Part shown: one piece after another, positions 51,662 through 60,366 of the stretch
Numbering within the stretch: position 1 is the stretch's first letter
Layout: each line of letters begins with the position of its first letter
From: Sporomusaceae bacterium
GTDB lineage: Bacteria; Bacillota; Negativicutes; Acidaminococcales; JAJUGR01
Direction of reading: 5' to 3'
Assembly: GCA_029265905.1 (NCBI GenBank)
Contig: JAJUGR010000002.1
Coordinates: forward strand, 145,996-209,995
Length of the DNA stretch: 64,000 nt
Translations under genes and position numbers: made by a program
Notes under the pieces: generated by a model
Seen by the model: only the letters and a program-made list of their open reading frames with translations
What the model was told of the DNA's origin: nothing
Database searches by the model: none

Positions 51662-53065
51662 ATGCCGTTTCCGGAACAACTGGAGAGGCAAGTGCTGCGC
51701 TATTGCCGGCAGGAACTGGGGCTGGCGGCGGACGAGAACATGTTGATCGCCTGTTCGGGCGGCGCCGACTCCATGGCGCTGGCGGAGATTTTATACCGCC
51801 TCGCCCTTGACGAACCTTGGACGGTGGCGGTCTGCCACGTGCACCACGGTCTGCGGGGCGCGGCGGCTGATCACGATGCCGCGCAGGTGAAGCTGTGGGC
51901 TGAGGCGCGGGGCGTTCCCTATTTTCTGCGGCAAATACCGGTGGCGGCGTACGCAGCCGCGCGCGGCCTGTCAATTGAAGACGCCGCCCGGCGCCTGCGC
52001 TACGAGGCGCTGGAGGAGGTGCGCCAGGCTTCCGGCTGCACGCTGCTGGCCACCGGCCACCACAAGGAAGACCAGGCGGAAACGGTCTTGATGCGCCTGC
52101 TGCGCGGCGCCGGGCCGACCGGCCTGGCGGGAATCTTGCCGCGCCGCGGCCCTGTCATCCGGCCGTTGTTGGGCGTGCGCCGGGCGGATTTGCAGGAATA
52201 TTGCCGCGCGCGGGCGCTCGTCGTGTGCGAGGATGAGACCAATCAGGACGTAGCCTTGCTGCGCAACCGCATCCGGCATGAACTGCTGCCGCAGCTGGCG
52301 GCCGGCTACAACCCGGAGATCGTGGAGGCGCTGGCTAAAACAGCGCTCGTTTGCCAGCGGGAGGAAGCGTACTTCAATCAGGCGCTGTCCGCGGCGCAGG
52401 CGCAAGTGGAAGAGTTGGCCGACGGGGCGAGCATTCCGCTCGCCATGCTGACGGCTCTGCCGGCTTCATTGCAGAGCCGCCTGCTGCGCAGGGTGCTGCG
52501 CGGCAAAAGCGGCGCCGATGCGGCGGTGACCTTCACTCATCTGGAGGAGATCAGCCGCCTGATCGAGCAGGGGCAGGTCGGCAAGACGCTGTTTATTCCC
52601 GGCGGCTGGGTGCTGGAGCGGGAGTATGGCGCGCTGCGTTTGCGCCGCCCGCAAGCAGCGGCGGCGCCGGAACCGTTTTGCTTTTCGCTGCCGGTTCCGG
52701 GCGGGCTCGACCTGCCGGACGGCACGCGCCTGGAAACGGCTTGGCTGGCGCAGCGTCCGCACCTGCCCGACAATGGCGCAACAGCGTGCTTTTCGGCGGG
52801 CGGCGTGACGTTGCCGTTAGCCGTGCGCTCGCGGCGGGCGGGCGACGTGATTCGCACCGCGGGCGGTTCGAAAAAACTCAAGAAACTTTTCATTGATGCG
52901 AAAGTTCCGCAGCGGCTGCGCGATCGTTTCCCCGTCGTATGCGACGGGCAGGGCATCCTTTGGCTGCCGGGCGTGCGCGTCGGACAGCGGGCGGAGGCGG
53001 GCGGCCCGTGGCTGCTGATAAAACGGATTGGCAAGGAGGATAACACTGATGCACCAGGATATTGA
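51662..53065 (+). CDS. tilS: tRNA(Ile)-lysidine synthase
   Basis: 467 aa. Modifies the wobble cytidine of tRNA-Ile(CAU) with lysine, so that it reads AUA. The N-terminal PP-loop ATPase has SGGADS at 32-37 and later GHHKEDQAETVLMRLLRG. The TilS middle and C-terminal domains follow (RAGDVIRTAGGSKKLKKLFIDAKVP). GGAGGCGAGG precedes ATG 51662. Its 3' end overlaps hpt by 17 bases, the usual tilS-hpt-ftsH order. Confidence 0.96.
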   Translation: MPFPEQLERQVLRYCRQELGLAADENMLIACSGGADSMALAEILYRLALDEPWTVAVCHVHHGLRGAAADHDAAQVKLWAEARGVPYFLRQIPVAAYAAARGLSIEDAARRLRYEALEEVRQASGCTLLATGHHKEDQAETVLMRLLRGAGPTGLAGILPRRGPVIRPLLGVRRADLQEYCRARALVVCEDETNQDVALLRNRIRHELLPQLAAGYNPEIVEALAKTALVCQREEAYFNQALSAAQAQVEELADGASIPLAMLTALPASLQSRLLRRVLRGKSGADAAVTFTHLEEISRLIEQGQVGKTLFIPGGWVLEREYGALRLRRPQAAAAPEPFCFSLPVPGGLDLPDGTRLETAWLAQRPHLPDNGATACFSAGGVTLPLAVRSRRAGDVIRTAGGSKKLKKLFIDAKVPQRLRDRFPVVCDGQGILWLPGVRVGQRAEAGGPWLLIKRIGKEDNTDAPGY

Positions 53066-53591
53066 AAGCGTGTTGATGTCCGAGGCGGCCCTGCAAAAGC
53101 GGGTGGCGGAACTCGGCGAAGCGATTTCCCGCGATTATGCGGGCAAGGAAATTTTGATGGTATGCGTGTTGCGCGGCGCCTTTATCTTTATGGCGGATTT
53201 GGCGCGCGCCATAACCGTTCCCGTGTCGATTGATTTTATGGCCGTGTCGTCGTACGGCGCGTCGACCACGTCGAGCGGCGTCGTCCGCATCATCAAGGAT
53301 TTTGACGAGGCTGTGGAAGGAAAGCACATTCTCATTGTTGAAGATATCATTGACTCAGGTTTAACGCTCAAATACCTGTACAACCAGATTTTGTCGCGCA
53401 AGCCGGCCAGTGTGCGCATTTGCACGCTGCTGAACAAGCCGGAACGGCGCAAGGCCGAAGTGCCGGTCGACTACAACGGCTTTACCATTCCGGATGCCTT
53501 TGTCGTCGGCTACGGCCTCGATTACGCGGAAAAGTATCGAAATCTTCCCTATATTGGCATATTGAAACCTTCTGTTTATGGCGAGAAATAA
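53049..53591 (+). CDS. hpt: Hypoxanthine phosphoribosyltransferase
   Basis: 180 aa. Salvages hypoxanthine and guanine with PRPP to IMP and GMP. The PRPP-binding motif is ILIVEDIIDSGLT (near residue 95-107), the N-terminal loop is VLRGAFIFMADL, and the C-terminal segment VVGYGLDYAEKYRNLPYIG is diagnostic. AAGGAGGA (53034-53041), inside tilS, fixes ATG 53049. It is probably translated from the tilS mRNA. Confidence 0.96.
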   Translation: MHQDIESVLMSEAALQKRVAELGEAISRDYAGKEILMVCVLRGAFIFMADLARAITVPVSIDFMAVSSYGASTTSSGVVRIIKDFDEAVEGKHILIVEDIIDSGLTLKYLYNQILSRKPASVRICTLLNKPERRKAEVPVDYNGFTIPDAFVVGYGLDYAEKYRNLPYIGILKPSVYGEK

Positions 53592-53630
53592 ACAGCGGCG
53601 AAAAATCACACTAAAAGACGTGGATTTTGC

Positions 53631-53660
53631 TTGTCGGTCTTTATGCTCCTGGTGTATCAT
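53631..53660 (+). promoter_or_regulatory. Probable promoter of ftsH
   Basis: TTGTCG (53631-53636) and TATCAT (53655-53660) are separated by 18 bases. Confidence 0.55.
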
Positions 53661-53730
53661 AGAAGAGATATGAAAGGGTATTTCGGGACAAGGGTTACAG
53701 CCATGGCCCGTAAGAGGGGGGTCCGTTTAT

Positions 53731-55677
53731 TTGAATAAGTTCTTTAGAAATGTAAGTTTCTACCTGCTGATCATCATTATCGCCATCTCGATCATCGATT
53801 ACTATTCAGCACGCACCACCACCAAGCAGGAAGTTTCTTATACGAGATTCTTGCAGCATGTGGAAAAGGATGAAGTCAGCCAGGTTACGATTGTCGACAA
53901 CCTGATCAAGGGGAAACTCAAGTCCGGCACGGAATTCACCACCATTACGCCGCAAGACCCGACGCTGATTACGACCCTGCGCGACAAGCAGGTCGAAATT
54001 AAGGCGGAGCAACCGCCGCAGCCGCCCTGGTGGACGACGATTTTCTCGTCGATCCTGCCGATGCTGCTGTTGATCGGCGTTTGGTTCTTCATCATGCAGC
54101 AGACGCAAGGCGGCGGCAATCGCGTGATGTCGTTCGGCAAGAGCCGGGCCAAGCTCTACGGTGAAGACAAGATCAAGATCACCTTCATGGATGTGGCCGG
54201 GGCCGATGAAGCCAAGCAGGAGCTTGAAGAGGTCGTCGAGTTCTTAAAGCAGCCCAAGAAGTTCAACGATCTGGGCGCGCGCATCCCCAAAGGCGTGTTG
54301 CTGTATGGCCCGCCTGGCACGGGTAAGACGCTGCTGGCCAAGGCGGTCGCCGGCGAAGCTGGCGTGCCGTTCTTCAGCATCAGCGGTTCTGATTTTGTCG
54401 AAATGTTCGTCGGCGTCGGCGCGAGCCGCGTCCGCGATTTGTTTGAACAGGCCAAGAAAAACGCGCCCTGCATCGTGTTCATCGACGAGATTGACGCAGT
54501 CGGCCGTCAGCGCGGCGCCGGTCTTGGCGGCGGCCATGACGAGCGCGAGCAGACTCTCAATCAGTTGTTGGTCGAGATGGACGGCTTTGGCGTCAATGAA
54601 GGGATTATCATTATTGCCGCGACCAACCGACCGGACATCCTTGACCCGGCGTTGCTCCGTCCCGGCCGCTTTGACCGTCAGGTGACGGTTGATCGTCCGG
54701 ATGTCAAGGGCCGTGCCGATATCCTCAAAGTCCATGTCCGCGGGAAGCCCCTGGCAAAAGACGTGGATTTGGATGTGCTGGCCAGGCGGTCGCCCGGCTT
54801 TACCGGCGCTGATTTGAGCAACTTGGTCAATGAAGCCGCTTTGCTGGCGGCAAGACGCAACAAAAAGCGCATCGAAATGCCGGAACTGGAAGAGGCGATT
54901 GAGCGCGTTGTGGCCGGGCCGGAGCGCCGCAGCCGCGTCATCAGCGACAAGGAAAAGAAGCTGACCGCCTATCATGAGGCCGGTCATGCGCTGGTGGGCA
55001 TGATGCTCACCCATACCGATCCCGTGCACAAAGTTTCGATTATCCCCCGCGGCCGCGCCGGCGGCTATACGCTGATGCTGCCGAAGGAAGATCGTTACTA
55101 TGCAACCCGTTCAGAATTGCTCGATCAGCTGAAAGCCCTGTTGGGCGGCCGGGTGGCGGAAGCGATCGTGTTGGGCGAGATTTCAACCGGGGCCCAAAAT
55201 GACTTGGAAAGAGCGACCGCCTTGGCGCGCAAGATGATTTGCGAGTACGGCATGAGCGACCGCCTCGGACCGATTGCGTTTGGCAAGCGGCGCGACCAGG
55301 TGTTCATGGGCCGTGATTTCGGCCATGACAAGGATTACAGCGAGGACGTCGCCAGCGAGATCGACAAGGAAGTACGCGTCTTTATCGAAGAGGCGTATTC
55401 CAAGACAGAGGAACTGCTGTCCGCCAATATGGATAAACTCCATATCATCGCCGAGGCGCTGCTGGAAAAAGAAACCTTGGAAGGCAAGGAAATTGAGCAT
55501 TTGCTGAAGGAAGGCAAATTGCCGGAGAAAAAAGCTGAAGAAGACCAAGGCGAAACGCCGGTCGCTCCGCTGACGCCAGTTGCAGCGGAAGAAGCACCGG
55601 CTGCTGCTGAAGGCGCTGCGCAACCGGAGGCGGAAGCCGATCCGAAGCCAGCGTATACTGCGCCGGATAAGCCTTGA
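53731..55677 (+). CDS. ftsH: ATP-dependent zinc metalloprotease FtsH
   Basis: 648 aa. Membrane-bound AAA+ protease that degrades misfolded and regulatory membrane proteins. Two helices (near 5-22 and 105-122) flank a short outer domain. The AAA module has Walker A GPPGTGKT and Walker B IVFIDEID. The protease has HEAGH (His415-Glu416, His419). An Ala/Pro/Glu-rich tail of about 45 residues ends the protein. It starts at a TTG (53731) behind GAGGGGGG, 10 bases away; no nearby ATG is in frame. Confidence 0.97.
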   Translation: MNKFFRNVSFYLLIIIIAISIIDYYSARTTTKQEVSYTRFLQHVEKDEVSQVTIVDNLIKGKLKSGTEFTTITPQDPTLITTLRDKQVEIKAEQPPQPPWWTTIFSSILPMLLLIGVWFFIMQQTQGGGNRVMSFGKSRAKLYGEDKIKITFMDVAGADEAKQELEEVVEFLKQPKKFNDLGARIPKGVLLYGPPGTGKTLLAKAVAGEAGVPFFSISGSDFVEMFVGVGASRVRDLFEQAKKNAPCIVFIDEIDAVGRQRGAGLGGGHDEREQTLNQLLVEMDGFGVNEGIIIIAATNRPDILDPALLRPGRFDRQVTVDRPDVKGRADILKVHVRGKPLAKDVDLDVLARRSPGFTGADLSNLVNEAALLAARRNKKRIEMPELEEAIERVVAGPERRSRVISDKEKKLTAYHEAGHALVGMMLTHTDPVHKVSIIPRGRAGGYTLMLPKEDRYYATRSELLDQLKALLGGRVAEAIVLGEISTGAQNDLERATALARKMICEYGMSDRLGPIAFGKRRDQVFMGRDFGHDKDYSEDVASEIDKEVRVFIEEAYSKTEELLSANMDKLHIIAEALLEKETLEGKEIEHLLKEGKLPEKKAEEDQGETPVAPLTPVAAEEAPAAAEGAAQPEAEADPKPAYTAPDKP

Positions 55678-55684
55678 CAAGTTT

Positions 55685-55730
55685 GGGACTGAGGGGGCGA
55701 GAGCGTCATGCTCTTGTCCCTTTTCTTTTA
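55685..55730 (+). terminator. Terminator of ftsH
   Basis: GGGAC and GAGAGC arms pair with GCTCT and GTCCC around GTCAT, followed by TTTTCTTTT. Confidence 0.8.
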
Positions 55731-55737
55731 CCGCGGA

Positions 55738-55766
55738 TTGACGGATGGTTTACGAAACGTTATGAT
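55738..55766 (+). promoter_or_regulatory. Promoter of birA
   Basis: TTGACG (55738-55743) and TATGAT (55761-55766) are separated by 17 bases. This places the start of transcription downstream of earlier in-frame start codons. Confidence 0.75.
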
Positions 55767-55797
55767 GGGGACAGATTTGAAGAAGGGGCGATGGCGG

Positions 55798-56802
55798 ATG
55801 CGCGATCAGATATTGAACTGGCTGCGGGAAAGCCGCGGCGAACCGATTTCCGGCGAAGCGATTTCGAAGCGGTTTGGCGTGACCCGTGCAGCGATCTGGA
55901 AACATATACAAGCCCTCAAGGACGAGGGCTATCAAATTGAGACGGTGGCGCGCAAGGGTTACCGCCTGGCGGGCACGCCGGACAGGCTGCTGCCGGCGGA
56001 GGTGCTGGCGGGGCTCAAAACGCGCTGGCTGGGCAAGCAGATTATCTATCACGATCACGTGACCTCTACCAATGATGTTGCCAAACGGGCTGCCTTTGAC
56101 GGCTGCGCGCATGGCACGGTCGTGGTGGCCGAAGCCCAGGGCGAAGGCCGGGGACGGCTGTCGCGCGGCTGGTTTTCGCCTCATGCTAAAGGTGTGTGGT
56201 TTTCCTGCGTTTTCCGGCCGGCCTTTTTGCCGCAGCAGGCTTCGAAATGCACGTTGATGGCGGCTGTCGCTCTGGCGCGGGCGTTTGAACGCTATCCCGG
56301 CGTCAACGTGGGGATCAAGTGGCCGAACGATATTTTGTCGCAGGAAGGGAAAAAATTGGTCGGCATTTTGGCGGAAATGAATGCGGAGATGGACGCGATC
56401 AATTTTATCGTCATCGGCATGGGCATTAACGTGAACCTGCTGCCGGACGACTTTCCGGAGGAATTGCAGCCCCTGGCGACCAGCTTGCAGATGCTGGCCG
56501 GCGGCGCGGAACTGAACCGGAAAAAGCTGCTGCAGGTGATGTTGGAAGAACTGGAGGCGGCGTTCGACGAAGTCAGTAAAAACGGCTTTGACGCGCTGCT
56601 GGAGGAGTGGCGCAAGCGCAGCATTACGCTGGGACGGCAGGTTAACGTCATTGCGCCGGACGAAACGTACTCCGGCCTGGCGCTGGACATCGACCAGCAG
56701 GGCGCCCTGCTGGTCCGCCGCGACAGCAATGGTGCGGTCGAACAGGTGTGGGCGGGCGATGTTTCCATCCGTCCCGTGCGGCCGCTGGCGCCGCAAGGCT
56801 GA
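55798..56802 (+). CDS. birA: Biotin-[acetyl-CoA carboxylase] ligase / biotin repressor BirA
   Basis: 334 aa. An N-terminal winged-helix DNA-binding domain (ISKRFGVTRAAIWKHIQAL) is followed by the biotin ligase domain with GRGRLSRGWFSP and IKWPNDIL, and a C-terminal SH3-like domain. It attaches biotin to carboxylases and represses biotin genes when loaded. ATG 55798 is preferred from the promoter position and AAGAAGGGG upstream; a longer reading from 55708 would begin inside the ftsH terminator. Confidence 0.95.
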   Translation: MRDQILNWLRESRGEPISGEAISKRFGVTRAAIWKHIQALKDEGYQIETVARKGYRLAGTPDRLLPAEVLAGLKTRWLGKQIIYHDHVTSTNDVAKRAAFDGCAHGTVVVAEAQGEGRGRLSRGWFSPHAKGVWFSCVFRPAFLPQQASKCTLMAAVALARAFERYPGVNVGIKWPNDILSQEGKKLVGILAEMNAEMDAINFIVIGMGINVNLLPDDFPEELQPLATSLQMLAGGAELNRKKLLQVMLEELEAAFDEVSKNGFDALLEEWRKRSITLGRQVNVIAPDETYSGLALDIDQQGALLVRRDSNGAVEQVWAGDVSIRPVRPLAPQG

Positions 56803-56835
56803 TGGCGGAACGGCAAAAAGACTTTGTAATACTTG

Positions 56836-56863
56836 TTGCACCTTTTGCTCCTTTTGGTATAAT
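56836..56863 (+). promoter_or_regulatory. Promoter of coaX
   Basis: TTGCAC (56836-56841) and a perfect TATAAT (56858-56863) are separated by 16 bases. Confidence 0.7.
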
Positions 56864-56953
56864 AAAGACTAGTGTAACTGCTTATGCAGGTTTCAGCGGC
56901 GCCATTCTTGTATCCGGCTTGCGGCGCTGATCCCGGGCGAGGGGAGAATGTAG

Positions 56954-57736
56954 ATGTTACTTGTTCTTGACGTGGGGAACACCAATATTGTCGCCGGCGT
57001 GTACAGCGGAGAAGAACTCCTGGTGCACTGGCGCATTTCGACCGACCGGCAAAAAACGGCTGACGAATACGGCATGTCCCTGTACAACTTGTTTGCTTAC
57101 AGCAAAATGGCGATGGAGGATGTGGAGGCCGTGGCGATTTCGTCTGTTGTGCCGCCGCTGATCGTTCCGTTGACGCGCATGTGTGAGCGGTATTTTGGCA
57201 AGCAGCCTCTCGTGGTCGGGCCCGGCATTAAAACGGGCGTTTGCATCAAGTATGAAAATCCGCGCGAAGTCGGCGCCGACCGCATTGTCAATGCGATCGC
57301 CGCCTATGAGAAATATAAGGAGCGAGGCGCGATGATCGTCGTGGATTTCGGCACGGCGACAACCTTCTGCGCCATCGCGGCGAACGGCGATTACCTCGGC
57401 GGGGCGATCGCCCCCGGCATCGGCATTTCCACGGAAGCGCTGTTCCAGCGGGCGGCCAAATTGCCGCGCATTGAACTGATCAAGCCCAAATCAGTCATCT
57501 GCCGCAATACCGTCACCAGCATGCAATCGGGCATCATCTTCGGCTTCGTCGGGCAGGTGGACGAAATTGTCCGCCGGATGAAGCAGGAGTTGGGCGGCGA
57601 TGCGTTTGTCGTTGCGACCGGCGGCCTGGCGAATTTGATGGCGCAGGAATCAGGCACGATCGACGTTGTTGAACCGTTCCTGACGCTCGAAGGCTTGCGG
57701 TTGCTCCATGATCGCAACCACCAGCCGGGAGAATAA
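56954..57736 (+). CDS. coaX: Type III pantothenate kinase
   Basis: 260 aa. First step of coenzyme A synthesis, phosphorylating pantothenate. The ASKHA-fold signatures are [15 protein letters not shown] at the N-terminus, [25 protein letters not shown] and [22 protein letters not shown] lies 8 bases before ATG 56954. It stands between birA and dus as in many Firmicutes. Confidence 0.97.
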   Translation: MLLVLDVGNTNIVAGVYSGEELLVHWRISTDRQKTADEYGMSLYNLFAYSKMAMEDVEAVAISSVVPPLIVPLTRMCERYFGKQPLVVGPGIKTGVCIKYENPREVGADRIVNAIAAYEKYKERGAMIVVDFGTATTFCAIAANGDYLGGAIAPGIGISTEALFQRAAKLPRIELIKPKSVICRNTVTSMQSGIIFGFVGQVDEIVRRMKQELGGDAFVVATGGLANLMAQESGTIDVVEPFLTLEGLRLLHDRNHQPGE

Positions 57737-57749
57737 AACAGATAACCGG

Positions 57750-57782
57750 ACAGTCCGTGTGAGCTGCGGGCTGTCTTTTTTG
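57750..57782 (+). terminator. Terminator of coaX
   Basis: GACAG-CCG and CGG-CTGTC arms are followed by TTTTTT. Confidence 0.85.
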
Positions 57783-57838
57783 TGACAAAGGGGACGGGTC
57801 CCGCTGTCACGCATTTCATTGTCATGGTTGGAGGCTTT

Positions 57839-58831
57839 ATGCAAATCGGCAAGATAAAACTGGATATCCCGGTTGTGCTGGCGCCCATGGCGGGCATCAC
57901 CGACAGCGCGTTTCGGCTGCTGGTGAAGGAACAGGGCTGCGGGCTGTTAGTCTCGGAAATGGTCAGCGCCAAGGGGCTGTTGTACAACAATGAGCGGACC
58001 TTTGACCTGCTGGCGATCGAGGCGGGCGAACGCCCCGTGGCGATCCAACTGTTTGGACGCAATCCCGGCGAAATGGCGGAAGCGGCCCGGCGCGTCGAGG
58101 CACAGGGCGCAGATATGATAGACATAAACATGGGCTGCCCGGTGCCGAAGATTGTCAACAACGGCGAAGGGTCGGCCCTGCTGAAGGAGCCGGAGGTGGC
58201 GGCGGCGGTGCTGAGGGCGGTCGTTTCCGCCGTGCAGTGCCCTGTTACCGTCAAGATCCGTGCCGGCTGGGACGCGGACTGCATCAATGCGGCCGAGATC
58301 GCGCGCATTGCACAAGCGGCCGGCGTGGCGGCCATTGCCGTGCACGCGCGCACCCGTCAGCAATTTTACAGCGGACACGCCGACTGGCGGGTGATTCGGG
58401 CCGTGCGCGAGGCCGTCAGTATTCCCGTCATCGGCAACGGCGACATCCGCACGCCTGCCGACGCGTTGCGCATGATGCGGGAGACGGGCTGCCACGGCGT
58501 GATGATTGGGCGGGCGGCGGAAGGCAACCCGTGGCTGTTTGGGCAAGTAGCCGCCGTGCTCAACGGCGAAAATCCGCCGCCCCCGCCGACGTTTGAGGAG
58601 CGCGCCCGCATGCTGTTGCGTCATTTGGAGCGCTTGATCGCCTTGAAAGGCGAGTCGGCGGCCGTGCGCGAGATGCGCCGCCATGCGGCTAGCTACACGA
58701 AGGGGCTGCCCTTTTCGGCCGAGTACCGGATGCGTTTTCATCAGGCGGACACGAAGGGCCAGATGGAAACCGTTCTAGAGCAGTATGCTGAACGGATGAA
58801 CGCAAGCGTTAGTGCGCATTGCAGGACTTGA
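57839..58831 (+). CDS. dus: tRNA-dihydrouridine synthase
   Basis: 330 aa. FMN-dependent reduction of uridines in the tRNA D-loop. The TIM barrel begins VVLAPMAGITDSAFR, the catalytic Cys100 is in DINMGCPVPKI, and the FMN phosphate site GNGDIRTPADALRM is followed by GVMIGRAAEGNPWLF. GGAGG (57830-57834) fixes ATG 57839. The gene sits between coaX and the HTH/acyl-ACP-reductase-like operon. Confidence 0.96.
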   Translation: MQIGKIKLDIPVVLAPMAGITDSAFRLLVKEQGCGLLVSEMVSAKGLLYNNERTFDLLAIEAGERPVAIQLFGRNPGEMAEAARRVEAQGADMIDINMGCPVPKIVNNGEGSALLKEPEVAAAVLRAVVSAVQCPVTVKIRAGWDADCINAAEIARIAQAAGVAAIAVHARTRQQFYSGHADWRVIRAVREAVSIPVIGNGDIRTPADALRMMRETGCHGVMIGRAAEGNPWLFGQVAAVLNGENPPPPPTFEERARMLLRHLERLIALKGESAAVREMRRHAASYTKGLPFSAEYRMRFHQADTKGQMETVLEQYAERMNASVSAHCRT

Positions 58832-58856
58832 GGCGGCAAGGGTGTTGTGATAGAAT
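58828..58856 (+). promoter_or_regulatory. Promoter of the HTH/301-aa/acyl-ACP-reductase-like operon
   Basis: TTGAGG (58828-58833) and TAGAAT (58851-58856) are separated by 17 bases. The predicted start near 58863 lies inside the inverted repeat that follows. Confidence 0.7.
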
Positions 58857-58889
58857 AAAGCTGTGCACAAACTTGTGCACAGCTTTATT
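58854..58889. repeat. 17-bp perfect inverted repeat, candidate operator
   Basis: AATAAAGCTGTGCACAA and its exact complement are separated by AC. It contains two TGTGCACA boxes 12 bp apart and overlaps the -10 and predicted start. As RNA it would also form a strong hairpin in the 5' leader. An operator for the HTH protein encoded 18 bases further on is the simplest reading. Confidence 0.7.
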
Positions 58890-58907
58890 TGTTCAGGAGG
58901 AGCGCAC

Positions 58908-59447
58908 ATGCCGATTGAACGCATTGGCGATAAAATCATTAGCAAAGAAAAAATATACCGCATCGTGGACGCGATGCTGGCGCTCCGCGTCCGGGGCTTG
59001 TCGCAGCAAGAGGTGGCGCGGGCCTTCAACACGGATCGCGCGTTTATCTCGCGGTTGGAGACGCTGGGCGAAATTCGCAAGGGACGCCGGATTGCCTTAG
59101 TAGGCTTCCCGGTCAAGAACCGCGCCGAATTGGAGGCGCTGGCGAAGGAAGAGGGCATCGACCGCTGCCTCCTGATGACGGAGGCGGAGCGCTGGGCATT
59201 TGTACAGAAAAAAAGCGGGCTGGAGTTGGTTGACGAATTGACGCGCATTGTCGGTGAACTGCGCGCCTGCGATGTCGTGATTGCGATTGGCTCCGACCAG
59301 CGCATCCGCTGGATACAGGCCATGCTCGACCAGGAAGTCATTCCAGTCGAATTAGGGGCCTCGCCCTTGGCCGACGACCATTATGTCGATCCGGCTGTTA
59401 TCCGCCAGATTTTGCAGCAAATGAAACCGGCAGGAGGAGACGTATGA
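58908..59447 (+). CDS. Helix-turn-helix regulator with C-terminal Rossmann-like domain
   Basis: 179 aa. A helix-turn-helix (about 29-55, GLSQQEVARAFNTDRAFISR) follows a short N-terminal arm. The remaining 120 residues look alpha/beta, with a possible nucleotide- or ligand-binding stretch DVVIAIGSDQRIRW. I do not know the ligand. GGAGGAG precedes ATG 58908. The start is 18 bases from the 17-bp inverted repeat, so autoregulation is likely. The stop overlaps the next start (ATGA), coupling its expression to the two metabolic-looking proteins. Confidence 0.82.
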   Translation: MPIERIGDKIISKEKIYRIVDAMLALRVRGLSQQEVARAFNTDRAFISRLETLGEIRKGRRIALVGFPVKNRAELEALAKEEGIDRCLLMTEAERWAFVQKKSGLELVDELTRIVGELRACDVVIAIGSDQRIRWIQAMLDQEVIPVELGASPLADDHYVDPAVIRQILQQMKPAGGDV

Positions 59448-60349
59448 AGCACGTTGTCAGCATCAGTCTGGGCGCCAGCGACCGCGACCATCGGGTTCAG
59501 GAGACGTTCGGCGAAGAGACGGTTTTGATTGAACGGCGCGGCACGGACGGCGATAAGGAAAAATTTCGGCGTCTGATTCGCGAACTGGACGGACAGGTGG
59601 ATGCCTTCGGGCTGGGCGGCACGGATCTCTATATTTTCGCCGGGAAAAAGCGCTACACGTTTCGCGAGTCGGCGGCCCTGGCGGCCTGCGCGGTGAAGAC
59701 GCCGATCGTCGACGGGAGCGGCTTGAAAAACACGCTGGAGCGCCGCGTGGTGCGGTTTTTGACGGAAGCTTGCGGCTGGAAGCTGGCCGGCAAGCGCGCC
59801 CTGGTGGTTTGCGCTGTTGACCGCTTCGGCCTGGCGGAAGCCTTGACCAAGGCCGGCTGCAAGACGGTGTTCGGCGATCTGCTGTTTGGCTTGGGGCTGC
59901 CGCTGCCGATCCGCAGCCTGGCGGGGCTCGAACGGCTGGCGCGCATTGTCGCGCCGATTATCACGCAGCTTCCTGTTTCCTGGTTCTATCCGACCGGGGC
60001 TGAGCAATCCGGGCGGAAGCCGCGTTTTACCCGGTATTTTGAAGACAGCGACATTATCGCCGGCGATTTTCATTTTATCAGACGCTACATGCCCGACGAC
60101 ATGAGCGGAAAAACCATCATCACCAACACCGTCACGGCCAAGGACAAGGCGCTGCTCAGCCGGGCCGGCGTCGAGTGGCTTGTGACGACAACGCCGGAGT
60201 TCAACGGGCGGAGTTTTGGCACGAATGTGCTGGAAGCCGTGCTGGTGGCGCTGTCGCCCAAACGGGGCGGCCAGCTGACGCCGGAAGAATATTCGCGGCT
60301 TCTCGACCAACTGGATATTCGTCCGCGGGTCGAAAAACTGTCGGAATAG
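59444..60349 (+). CDS. Conserved protein of unknown function, partner of the acyl-ACP-reductase-like enzyme
   Basis: 301 aa, soluble, alpha/beta. Notable segments are VSISLGASDRDHRVQETFG, DAFGLGGTDLYIF, KTPIVDGSGLKNTLERRVV and a C-terminal TNTVTAKDKALLSRAGVEWLVTTTPEF. As far as I recall, related proteins are sometimes labelled quinate 5-dehydrogenase, but I see no clear dehydrogenase nucleotide motif and would not transfer that name. It is translationally coupled to the upstream HTH gene (4-base overlap) and 17 bases from the reductase-like gene. Confidence 0.75.
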   Translation: MKHVVSISLGASDRDHRVQETFGEETVLIERRGTDGDKEKFRRLIRELDGQVDAFGLGGTDLYIFAGKKRYTFRESAALAACAVKTPIVDGSGLKNTLERRVVRFLTEACGWKLAGKRALVVCAVDRFGLAEALTKAGCKTVFGDLLFGLGLPLPIRSLAGLERLARIVAPIITQLPVSWFYPTGAEQSGRKPRFTRYFEDSDIIAGDFHFIRRYMPDDMSGKTIITNTVTAKDKALLSRAGVEWLVTTTPEFNGRSFGTNVLEAVLVALSPKRGGQLTPEEYSRLLDQLDIRPRVEKLSE

Positions 60350-60366
60350 AAAGCGAGGAAACAGGC

